This document shows, piece by piece, positions 21,571 to 30,039 of a DNA stretch of 64,000 nucleotides. The translations under genes and the position numbers were made by a program. Origin of the DNA: Takifugu bimaculatus (taxonomy: Eukaryota > Chordata > Actinopteri > Tetraodontiformes > Tetraodontidae); the NCBI GenBank assembly GCA_004026145.2, contig CP034990.1, positions 11,555,566 through 11,619,565 on the forward strand, read 5' to 3'. The notes below the pieces were generated by a model. The model was given only the letters and a program-made list of their open reading frames with translations, had not been told where the DNA came from and ran no database searches. Within the stretch, counting starts at the first letter, position 1, and every line of letters starts with the position of its first letter.

Positions 21571-21640
21571 TGCTGAAAAGTTAGTCCAGCATTTGTTACT
21601 TCCAGGCTGGATATTAGAGTTGAAACAGAGCAACCCAGCA

Positions 21641-22402
21641 AAACCCTGTGTGAATCAACAAAAGACACAAACACAGGTACCTTGCAAGGGAGAGCAAGCA
21701 GCAGTTCACTCTGGAACACCCTCCGTCGCTCTGCTGCTCCCCTGCAAATCTCCTTCCTTTATTCACATCAGCTCATTATCCACGTGGAATTTTCACCTTC
21801 TCCCAAGATCCTTTTAGGGTTTCAGATAACAACCTCACAGTAAATCTGGTGCTCTGGACAAGTGTACTAAATCAAGAGAGGTGAAAAACACTGTTTCTTC
21901 TCCATGCACTTAGGTGCTAAACATACAAATGCATTTAAATGATAACAATATAATAATTATTCTCTCTCTCACATACACACACATACACACACATTTGCTG
22001 TAGAAAACACTGATAATGAGCACAATTGACATTAGGCCCCTCACCTGAACATTTCAGTAGGGTTGATGTTCACCTGTTTCATGTCAGTGAAGACATCAGA
22101 GGCATGGAACCTGCATCCATCCTCACTGGCAGCCAGTGTTTGGAGTGGGATCAACTATCAAAATTCAGATCCAAAACATGTCTGTGTTTGAACCTGTAGC
22201 CTCCTTTTAGCTGAGCTGGTGGTACCGTCACGACTAACATACCGTTACAGCTGCTACGGGGACATTTGGGGGTTCTCAAAAGGGGCCCCGTTACCTGCTC
22301 CACTAGTTGCTGTAGCTCAGAAACACGTCTTTAGCTGTCTCCCGTCTGTAATGTCCAGATGGGACAGTTAATGGATTAATAGAGAACCTTTCTGTGTTCC
22401 AG
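21641..22402. other. Non-coding stretch before the fgf17-like exon
   Basis: No gene seen. A short TC/CA microsatellite lies near 21962-21995. The last part is the intron upstream of the FGF exon; no earlier FGF exon was found in it. Confidence 0.5.
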
Positions 22403-22693
22403 CCCAACGGTCGGAGCAGGGAGTGCATCTTCTCAGAGATAGTGCTGGAAAACAATTACACAGCTCTGCAGAATGCTAAGGTTGAAGGCTGGTACGTTGC
22501 CTTCAGTCGGAAAGGGAGGCCCGTCAAAGCCTCCAAGACAAGGCAGAACCAAAGAGAGGTCCACTTCATCAAGAGGCTCCACGCAGGCCCCCCTCCCTTC
22601 CCCAACATGGACCAGAGCAAACACTTTGAGTTTATCTGCTTTTCAGCCACAAGTCGAGCAAAGCGCAACAGGAAATCAGGCACCGTTTCCTAA
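22403..22693 (+). CDS. fgf17: Terminal exon of an FGF8/17/18-family growth factor, closest to FGF17; upstream exons absent
   Basis: Acceptor TCTGTGTTCCAG ends at 22402; the exon opens PNGRSRECIFSEIVLENNYT and carries GWYVAFSRKGRPVKASKTRQ and REVHFIKRL, the beta-trefoil core of secreted FGFs that bind FGF receptors. The PPPFPN segment and the basic tail ending RKSGTVS resemble FGF17 more than FGF8 or FGF18. Stop TAA at 22691. The 3' UTR has AATAAA near 22828. No exon for the signal peptide or first half of the trefoil is visible between 14 and 22.4 kb. Either the rest lies across a breakpoint or the exon is an orphan. The open frame is intact. Confidence 0.85.
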   Translation, partial: PNGRSRECIFSEIVLENNYTALQNAKVEGWYVAFSRKGRPVKASKTRQNQREVHFIKRLHAGPPPFPNMDQSKHFEFICFSATSRAKRNRKSGTVS

Positions 22694-23188
22694 CAGCGAG
22701 ACAAAAGGAGGCAGATATACAACAGATCCAACTTTATTTTTGTATATTTTCATGCAAAACTGTACATTGAAATATGGCTTTAACAAAATAATTGTAATAA
22801 TATTCCTGTAAAATGGTGATGTGTAAATAAAGAAAGAATAAAGGAAAGTGACAAATTGATTTTGGAGGCTTGTTTCAGAGGTGAACAATGATGGTGAGTA
22901 AGACACAGAGAGGGATGAGGAGAGGGAAATCTCTACCCATATAAGCTGTGATCTGTTGAAGACAATTCAGATCATTTCTGTTTGCAGTATCCTGCACGGT
23001 AGGAAATCTGGAACTACTTTATAAAAACGAGCACTGCCACCTGCTGGACATATGGTGCATGCACATTTAGATTGCTCTATTTAAATGACCACGAAAAGAG
23101 AACTCTGAACATCATAGATTGGCCAGAGATGATCAACTGTCAGCCACAGAAGCAGGAGACGTCCACGCATTGTTACTAACAGTGCACA
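22694..23188. other. 3' UTR of the FGF exon and following non-coding sequence
   Basis: AATAAA at about 22826-22845 (two overlapping signals) marks the likely 3' end. Nothing else recognised. Confidence 0.5.
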
Positions 23189-24000
23189 GTGACTGTGGTG
23201 GGACGTGGAGATGCTGGGAGACGTTTGGTGGAGCGTCTGGTCCAGGAGGAGGTGTTTGGAATGAACCACTGTCTGGTCCATGAGGAGGTGTTTGCAATGA
23301 ACCAGGGTCTGGTCCAGGAGGAGGTGTTTGGAATGAACCACTGTCTGGTCCATGAGGAGGTGTGTGGAATGAACCAGGGTCTGGTCCAGGAGGAGATGTT
23401 TGGAATGAACCAGGGTCTGGTCCAGGAGGGGGTGTGTGGAATGAACCAGGGTCTGGTCCAGGAGGAGATGTTTGGAATGAACCAGGGTCTGGTCCAGGAG
23501 GGTGTGTGTGGAATGAACCAGGGTCTGGTCCACGAGGAGGTGTTAATAACCTGGTTTGCAGCACAGTTGATGGACTCATCTGTTGCTCCTGCTGTTGCAC
23601 ACTGGCTCTGCTCTTGCTCAAGGTCATCAGCATCAATGTCGCACATGCAGCCGACGCTGCGGGTCGTTGTTTTGAAGGCCTGAGGCGGAGCCGTCGTTAA
23701 CACATGTAACTCCTCGCCGCCCTTATCATCGCGTTGGGGTTTTGGATCTACCTTCGGCCTCTGATGGTCACCTGATGCCTCAGTCACCATGAAGGCAACG
23801 GACAGCGGCTCAACAAGAGTTGACTGGACCGGTTTGGACGGCTTTGACCCAACTGGAGTGTTTTCCTCTCCGCCTGTGCTCAGTCTGGGCAGCGCCACAC
23901 AGGGATCTGAATCAAGGGTGGGCCCGACACCACGTGTTGGGTTCCTAAGAACCTCAGGTTCCTCCTTATATCTGCTGTCTCCTTTAAGATCTGCATCCAA
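23176..24000 (-). CDS. Hypothetical open frame (about 274 codons) ending in the 12-residue repeat
   Basis: Not recognised. The first 155 codons (KGDSRYKEEPEVLRNPTRGV, later VGCMCDIDADDLEQEQSQC) look like ordinary soluble protein, Pro/Thr rich. The rest is the 12-residue repeat of the minisatellite. No ATG opens this frame; an acceptor-like CACCACCGCAG on the minus strand at about 24023 could make it an internal exon. Other minus frames are also open across the repeat, which weakens the case. It could be a chance frame. Confidence 0.25.
   Translation of the reverse strand: MDADLKGDSRYKEEPEVLRNPTRGVGPTLDSDPCVALPRLSTGGEENTPVGSKPSKPVQSTLVEPLSVAFMVTEASGDHQRPKVDPKPQRDDKGGEELHVLTTAPPQAFKTTTRSVGCMCDIDADDLEQEQSQCATAGATDESINCAANQVINTSSWTRPWFIPHTPSWTRPWFIPNISSWTRPWFIPHTPSWTRPWFIPNISSWTRPWFIPHTSSWTRQWFIPNTSSWTRPWFIANTSSWTRQWFIPNTSSWTRRSTKRLPASPRPTTVTVHC
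23226..23545. repeat. 36-bp minisatellite, about 9 copies
   Basis: The unit runs GGTCTGGTCCAGGAGGAGGT then GTTTGGAATGAACCAG, 36 bp, with GTGTGG/GTTTGG/GTTTGC and CACTGT/CAGGGT variants. Because 36 is a multiple of 3 and no stop falls in the unit, several frames stay open: 12-residue repeats such as EVFGMNQGLVQE (plus) or SWTRPWFIPNIS (minus). Confidence 0.9.
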
Positions 24001-24399
24001 CCATGCATGCTGGGTTCCTGCGGTGGTGGACCTTTAGTACGAAGTGCTTCAGTACGAAGCTTGTCTCTTTTAGAGGGTGATACTTGGTGGGAGGGTCAAA
24101 GAATGAGGCGGCAGATCTGATTCTGGATCAAAAAATCTGCAGTTGGAGAGAGATGAGTTGTCTTGGTGTCGTGATGGTTTCAGCTTAACCTTTAACGATT
24201 AATGTCTGTGGGTGTAGCAGCAACACTTTAGGAGAAAGACTTTTTTCTTTGAATCAAAGCTTACAACCCAAAAGGCTGCTGTGCTTTACATCAAAGCCAC
24301 TGGACGCGTCACGTGCACCACCGAGACAATAGAGACCACATCCACCAGACAGAACCTTGCAGACATAACACTTAACACCGGCCCAAATCTGCACCATAC

Positions 24400-24690
24400 T
24401 GGAACCTGTGTTGGAACACCCACTACCTCCAGTACAGAGAAGGCCTCTACAGGCAGAACCATGGTGGTGCAACGGGCTCACCAGTATCTCCCATAGTTGC
24501 CAGTCTACAGTATACTGGGAGAAGGTTGAAACCCGAGCCCGACATCCTTCACAGGAACCGGCCCAAGCCACTGGTTCAGATATGTGGACGACACCTGGGT
24601 CAAGATTCTAACAAGAGAACTGAAGGCGTTCTCAACCACACAGATGATTACGTCACATTCATCTGGCCTTCCTGGACTGTGCGCCCCCGT
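24400..24690 (+). mobile_element. Penelope-like element reverse transcriptase fragment
   Basis: With frame shifts, the plus strand gives YLQYREGLYRQNHGGATGSP, VSPIVASL, then SHWFRYVDDTWVKILTREL and LAFLDCA-like remains. The GSPVSPIVA box followed by FRYVDDTW is characteristic of Penelope-type reverse transcriptases (Neptune/Poseidon-like in fish). No endonuclease domain or terminal repeats seen. Confidence 0.7.
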
Positions 24691-24828
24691 CGTTCCACAA
24701 TAGCGTTGCACGTGTATGCAGGCCTCTCTGTGCGGTTATACTTTAGCAGGCAGCATTATACGTGGGTAAATACATATGCCAGCTCCAGGATCTTCAGCTG
24801 AGATCATCCAGTGCTGTGTTGTATCAAA

Positions 24829-24963
24829 CCAGATTAAAATTGTGCTATTCAGCCACCTATTTTATTTTAAGAGTGGATTCAGAAACATTCTAAGGAGGAA
24901 TAAAGTGAGACTCTACAAGGCAAATGTTTCTTTTTTAAGGCTCTTTATATGTGATGCAATTCC
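24829..24963 (-). repeat. Serpin 3' UTR-derived direct repeat, copy 2
   Basis: Near-identical to 17213-17341. Here it abuts a serpin exon 3 directly, so exons 4-5 are missing between exon 3 and the UTR-type sequence. Confidence 0.8.
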
Positions 24964-24967
24964 ACAC

Positions 24968-25161
24968 CTGTATTTCATCCATTTCAGCCATTTGGTAACA
25001 TGAGCGGCAGAAATTGCATTCTCCAGTTTTGCCATGTCGTCCGGCAACAGCAGCAACATGGAGTGAGAGCTGTTAAATGGGAGGTGAAGGACCGATGTGT
25101 TAAACATCTGGTCACGATAGGTTTCAAATCTCTTCTCAATATTCATCATCTGAACTGGAAC
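24968..25161 (-). pseudogene. Internal exon (exon 3 type) of an alpha-1-antitrypsin-like serpin
   Basis: 194 nt with acceptor GAATTTTCAG and donor GTGTGG on the minus strand. It encodes VPVQMMNIEKRFETYRDQMF, LHLPFNSSHSMLLLLPDDMA and HVTKWLKWMKY, the serpin region before the exon 4 strand. Its two leftover bases (AG) join in phase to the exon at 17782, giving a Ser codon, so the two loci could derive from one gene. No exons for the N-terminal 200 residues lie upstream up to 29 kb. Confidence 0.75.
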
Positions 25162-25893
25162 CTGAAAATTCAAAGTTTAAGTGCATTAGTGCATCAAAGT
25201 GCATTAGCATCAGCCATTTATGCAGTGTATGGAGATAAGTCCAGGGCCCAGGGGGGAGCCCAGGGGTCCCGGGCCCAGGGGCCCAGTGTGTGAAACCTCT
25301 GGGGCTGAACGAGTCCCGCAGCCTTGCTGGCCACCATTAGACTTTAAGGACAAATCAATACAATAGGTAAATTACACACCCACAAAATAAAGTTTTCTAT
25401 GTCCCTATTCAATAAAGAGACATTTCCAGTAACCCCATAATCCCGCTTTCTAAATTGCAAGTAGCAGATATGAACAGGGAAATGCTACGTTATCTGCTTA
25501 TTCTGTTACAAATAATCTGATGAGATAGGTGTGGAGTTAATTCAGTTGGGGATAGACAGATGGAATATTAGTGTTGTTAGTATGATACTTGAGTTCTTTA
25601 GATATTGTTTTCAATTCAGGAATCTGCCGCCTTGAGTTGGCTTTTTTTTGACGACAGAAATGTTGACAATAGTGTGGACCAAAGTGGGAAATTAAATTTT
25701 ATTTAAACACAAACACACACACACGCACGCACGCACGCACACACACACACTCATAAAATATTAAATCTCAAACGATGTGCAATAGTGCAACATTAAATGT
25801 CAATGTTAGAAGTACTTAAGAAGTGAATTACATCTGGCTGGATAATTATCAGGAACACTGGCGGCCTCTGCTGACCCAGTGGAAGAGTGCAAA
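25162..25893. other. Non-coding stretch with GC-rich imperfect repeat and (AC)n
   Basis: At 25240-25290 an imperfect GGGGCCCAGGGG repeat. At 25704-25750 an AC/GCAC microsatellite. No gene seen. Confidence 0.6.
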
Positions 25894-26013
25894 AAGCTTA
25901 CAGCTCCTGGTATTCCCAGGCGGTCTCCCATCCAAGTACTAACCAGGCCCGACCCTGCTTAGCTTCCGAGATCGGACGAGATCGGGCGTTCTCAGGGTGG
26001 TATGGCCGTAAGC
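25894..26013 (-). rRNA. 5S ribosomal RNA gene, full length
   Basis: The minus strand reads GCTTACGGCCATACCACCCT at the 5' end and continues through the vertebrate 5S sequence, including internal control elements AAGCTAAGCAGGGTCGGGCC (A box and intermediate element) and TGGATGGGAGACCGCCTGG (C box). It ends GCTGTAAGC followed by a T5 terminator (25891-25895 as A on the plus strand). About 120 nt. A few bases differ from the usual fish sequence as I know it (GAGAACG near position 22, CAGGAGC near the 3' end). A single copy in this window, not an array; it may be a dispersed variant. Transcribed by RNA polymerase III if active. Confidence 0.9.
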
Positions 26014-26379
26014 GAGAGCAGGTGCAAGAAAATGGCCTTTTGAAGTTAATACACTCAAACTGATTTTCTTGAAACACTTATTCTGGTGGAGGTTGTCCAT
26101 TTTGCTTTGTCACAATCCAAACCTCAATGTTGGAGCAGCCTCCAATCCATTCCCCCCAAAAAAGAAAAGGCTATATAGCCTATGAGCGCCATATCATCAA
26201 ATCTGCCTAGAACGGCTCTTGGATGAGAGGTGAAACGCCTTCAAAAAAATCAAACAAGATTCAACTCCGATAAACGAAATCAACTTAAAAGCAATGTGGC
26301 CGGGAGCTAAACGGCCCTAAACCGTTTCCCATTCATTTTCAATGGTAGTGCTAAACCACTACGGACGCAATATATTTCC

Positions 26380-26483
26380 GGCCGCTATGATCCCGTGGCG
26401 CTGTTCTGCCGTTTCTATGAAGAGCGGCTCCTCTCCGGAGGATCGGCCATTCTTGGTTCATTCTTTGGTAAACTTCGCTGAAG
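26380..26483 (+). promoter_or_regulatory. Probable first exon and promoter-proximal region of the 27-29 kb gene
   Basis: GC-richer sequence ending in a strong donor (GAAG then GTAAGT at 26484) about 830 bp before the acceptor at 27312. The start of the exon is not defined. An ATG at about 26419 (MKSGSSPEDRPFLV) is open to the donor, but the resulting phase leads to an early stop in the next exon. It is therefore likely non-coding or the frame is damaged. Confidence 0.35.
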
Positions 26484-26739
26484 GTAAGTTTGGGCTTGAT
26501 TTCCTACTAAATTAATGAGGAAACTTTTCGTAATTGTGCATAGGCTGTGGTCAATTTTGTCCTAAATTAGCAAGGAACGTGTTATAATTGGCCCTAAATT
26601 ATAATGTACTGTATTTGTCATGCTACAATATACTCATATCTTGTCAAGCTAGTTTTTCATAAATTAAATTACACGATAGTGATGAATGAACTTGTTCATA
26701 TTTTATATTCAAGTAACCGATTTACTTGTCGTGGCACTG

Positions 26740-27109
26740 AAATCTCGGTATTATTATTATTATTATTACTATAATTATTATTAGTAGTAATATTAGTAGT
26801 GGTAGTATTACATTTTATTACATCAAATGTGTGTTTTTGTTTCCAATGTCTTTGAGAGGGGATACTGTCCTCCTGCCCCCCCCCCCCCCCAACATGTTCT
26901 CTCACACACAGACACACATACATACAAACACACACCTACACACACACACACACACCATCACTTTCCAGTCTTTTCCTCACTAGCCACACCAGGTACTGAC
27001 CTTCTGAACTCCTGAATCGACACCCCAGCAACCTTGATCTTACACTTTCACACCTACATGATAATTGCATGTGTGCGCACACTCACAAACACAGACACAC
27101 ACACACACA

Positions 27110-27157
<48 letters not shown>

Positions 27158-27160
27158 CAC
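26740..27160. repeat. Cluster of microsatellites: (TAT)n, poly-C, (CA)n
   Basis: TAT/ATT repeats about 26747-26800, a run of about 13 C near 26878, CA-rich tracts at 26903-26955 and a longer (CA)n at 27083-27160. Long open frames over them are artefacts of the repeat. Confidence 0.9.
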
Positions 27161-27318
27161 AGAGCTTTACACATGGTACCACACTTTATCTTTTACTGGC
27201 CTAAGATTCCTTTGATCACATTTATCAGGTGTGATGTGAAAAATGGGTGGAACTGTTTTATCAGTGTCTAATAAAAATGAGAAAATTAATAGACATTTTT
27301 CCTTTATGTCAGCTCAAC

Positions 27319-28992
27319 ATGCAGAAGCAATTCGCCTTTTTCCCTGGGAAACTTCGGGTCGTGTTCCTCAAGGGGCCTCTTGGGTTTCTCCTCCAGGAGC
27401 CATCTGATGAAGCCAAACGGGTGAGTTCCACTCCTCAGGACAAGTCTGCGGCCATGAGGGAGGACCTCGTACGGCAGAACGCTTTGGCCATCATCCGACA
27501 AAGAGGGGGGGATCCCTCAGATAAGATGGAGGTGCTGGGAGACTATGTCCTGCAGTTTGGTAAATATAAAGGGAAGTCATTCAGATGGCTTTTGCAGAAT
27601 GACGTAGGATCCACCGTGTATCTGATCAAGAACGTGCAGAGCGAGGAGGCAGCAGGTCTCTGTATGGCTGACAGCCACAGTAAGGACAGCCTCCAGTCAT
27701 TTGTGAGTTATGCCCTCAGTTTCCAAGAAATCCAGGCTCTCCTCACTTATGAGGCTGGAAGAGGGGATGGAGTGACTGCCTCATCTGAAGACGACCAGCT
27801 GGTTGGATTTGGTGCCCGAGCCAAGAGCACGTGGAAGGAGATCTGGGACAGCAGAGGTGATGGCTATGCTGATTTTGTCATAGGCAGGCGCTGCGTTCCA
27901 GGTACACGAATGTCCAGGTTGCAGCAGAACCTGCTGAAGAGGCAGCAGCCCACCACATCTTCCACACCTGCTGAGCATCCCATGAAGGCCCCAGCTGAGC
28001 CCCTGGGTATGCTCATTCCTTCATGTGACAAGTTCAACTTTGGGAAAAGGTTTTTTTCTTTTCTACTAATAACCTGTAGCCGGTATTTTTGTCTTTAACA
28101 CAGCCATGGAGGAGGACGTGGAGATGGAAAGGGAGATGCTGAGCATCCATAACTCTGATCTGCAAGTCCAGAGCTGTAAATACACCGTTACCACATTTAT
28201 TTCATGTCAGACAAACAAAGTCCATGCCGTATCTGATTTCTGTTGTTTTTCTTTTCATCTGTGTGCAGATGCTATGCCAGTAGCAGCAGCCGCCCTGCCG
28301 AGAGTGCCACCAGGAGCAAAGACAGGTTTCTGAAAAATAGGTTTCAGAGCTGGAGTTCCGTTCCTTTCCATGAAGAATTCCTCTCCAAATCTGAAACTTA
28401 TCTTATTATTTTTGTGTTCTTGATGTTCCGGCCGAGTTCCTTTAATATTACTCTTCATATGTTGGTGTGATAATAACCGTGGTGAGGACTATGAATTGAT
28501 CCGTGCAATGATGAACTGATATTGACTATGAGGAGGGTAAGTGTTTGTTTTTGTTCTCTTTGCTGCTTCGTTGAAAAACAGTTTCGATGCACGGGGTACG
28601 AACACGCGAATGCATGTTTGTTGACCGAGTCACAATGCTCCTCCTGCTCGGCCTCGAGAGCGCTGATTAACATTGTCATTTCAATTGGTGTGAATGAGAC
28701 CATTATATTGTTTTCATTTTAATGATGTAAAATTCTAAAAAGCAGGAGGAGTAACGATAAGGCTGCTTGAATTTCTACTAATAACGGCGTCTTCACAACT
28801 CATTGAATCTGAACTGACTAAACTAATGTTGTCTTTTTAGTTCCATCTGCCACACGCTCCAAAGCCCCACCTGGAGATACCGCTGAGCTACAGGCATCAC
28901 TAGTTGATGCTAAAAACATTGTAATTCTGTTCATCCAATCAAGTGTTCTGCTAACTGCAGCTGCCTTAAATAAAGTCATTTCAGTGCAGTGA
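27319..28992 (+). CDS. Four-exon gene of unknown function with an FGKYKGK motif
   Basis: Exons by splice sites and phase: 27319-28006, 28104-28175, 28269-28325, 28841-28992, together 969 nt, 322 residues plus TGA, all joins in frame. Acceptor TTTATGTCAG ends at 27312; the ATG at 27319 is the first in frame but the true start may lie in an upstream exon. Residues 73-103 contain LGDYVLQFGKYKGKSFRWLL and TVYLIKNV. This Gly-Lys-Tyr-x-Gly-Lys plus aromatic pattern resembles the small C-terminal domain of exonuclease X-like proteins and DUF3820. That is a weak analogy, not a function. The tail is Pro/Ala-rich (ALPRVPPGAK, SKAPPGD) and ends with a hydrophobic VILFIQSSVLLTAAAL stretch. Not recognised by name; similar sequences are, to my memory, common in fish. 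Confidence 0.55.
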
Positions 28993-29056
28993 AAAATATT
29001 TACCTTTTAAACTTGAGCTGAGTAATAATTGTAAATGTGTTATTGCAGCTTAATGT

Positions 29057-30039
29057 TCACTTGTTTGAGGCTGATACTTGGTGGTGTCTCATCTTTTGGA
29101 CGAGTTCATCAATGTTGGGGGTCCGGCTCTGAGCTGAGGAACTCCTCACAATTGAGTGAAGGTGTTCAGCAGGAAGTCCACTTCTGTGTGATGTTTTGTT
29201 CAGCTTCATCAAAGAAAGCAGTTGTTCCCGCAGGTCTGTGCTGCCAAACACAGGCAACGTTGGAGCAGCCTGGATGTGTGTCGGGGAGGAAACGGGCAAA
29301 CTCCGCAGCACCCACTGCCCCATGTGTTGCCTTCAGGGCATCACTGCATTGGAGCTCAATCACCTCCATTTGGAGCTTTGGTGCTGAGCTTTCCACCTCA
29401 ACCTCAAACAGACGGCTGAGCAGTTCAAACCTGCTTTTTGGTGCTTTTAAGTCAGTGACTCGGCGTGGGAAGTCAGCGGCGAGAACACTCATTTAATCAG
29501 CAAACTGTGCTCGGGAACACGCTGGTAGAGAGCTTCTCTTTCAGGGTCTGGCAGCTGGGAAAGTGGCTCAAGTTTCCTTTGTGCATCTGTGCCTCCCACA
29601 GAGTCCGTTTGGTTCTAAAGGCCTTCACTGTACTGTACATATCAGAGGGGACACCACCCCGACCCTGCAGCTGCTGCTTCATTGCATTCAGATGACTCGG
29701 AATGTCCCACAGAAAAGCCGTTTCACACTTCTGCCAGAATCAAACTGGCCTTGACAGCAGCCTCGCTTTGAGATTTGGCTTTTCTGAACAGAGCCTGTCC
29801 AGATTTGAGGCCTGGTTTTAACTCCTCAACCTTCTGTAGCTTTTGTTCCATGTCCATATTCTTGTCTTTGTCCGCGTGTTTAGCTTCATGATGGCGTCTC
29901 AGATGATATTCTTTCATTACCGCCACCCTTTCTCCACTCAGAAGACACCCAGGTTTCCCAGCTGCCTCCGTGAACATGTGCTCCCACTCCCACCTTGTTT
30001 GAACCCCCGGTTCTCAGTGTCCACCTTCCCTTTTGCCAT
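29057..30039 (-). pseudogene. hAT transposase remnant (GTF2IRD2/ZBED-like), copy B, with large internal deletion
   Basis: The C-terminal dimerisation region is present (LLSLMKLNKTSHRSGLPAEH, RTPNIDELVQKM, stop at 29057), preceded by ALKATHGAVGAAEFARFLPD and the FPSCQTLKEKLSTSVFPS piece. The N-terminus (RRHHEAKHADKDKNMDMEQ) ends at 30039-29728. Between about 29727 and 29728 some 770 bp that exist in copy A (218-988) are missing, removing the catalytic middle. Bases 29507 onward match window base 1 onward. Confidence 0.85.

Larger units (their letters stand above)
18078..21640 (+). mobile_element. Nearly full-length L2-clade (Maui-like) non-LTR retrotransposon
   Basis: An ORF1 region is followed by an ORF2 with apurinic endonuclease then reverse transcriptase. 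Order, motif style and fish context match L2/Maui LINEs. ORF2 runs 18976 to about 21517 in one frame with a single stop, a TGA at 20128-20130 where CGA is expected (a CpG transition). A run of eight T near 21520 then shifts the frame, and the element fades out around 21640 without a clear 3' tail. The 5' limit is uncertain (17.8-18.08 kb). Few mutations imply a young copy. Confidence 0.85.

Noticed and set aside
23081..23700. Several overlapping long frames across the 36-bp repeat
   Set aside because: The repeat period of 36 without stops opens many frames at once; only the longest minus frame was kept, at low confidence.
14692..25161. Helitron capture as the cause of the gene-fragment patchwork
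   Set aside because: I could not find a convincing TC start, CTRR end with hairpin, or Rep/helicase sequence.
25894..26013. 5S-derived SINE (SINE3 type)
   Set aside because: The 5S sequence ends with a T5 terminator and is not followed by a SINE body or LINE-like tail.
26696..27271. Open frames rich in His-Thr or Val-Cys over CA repeats
   Set aside because: Microsatellite artefacts.
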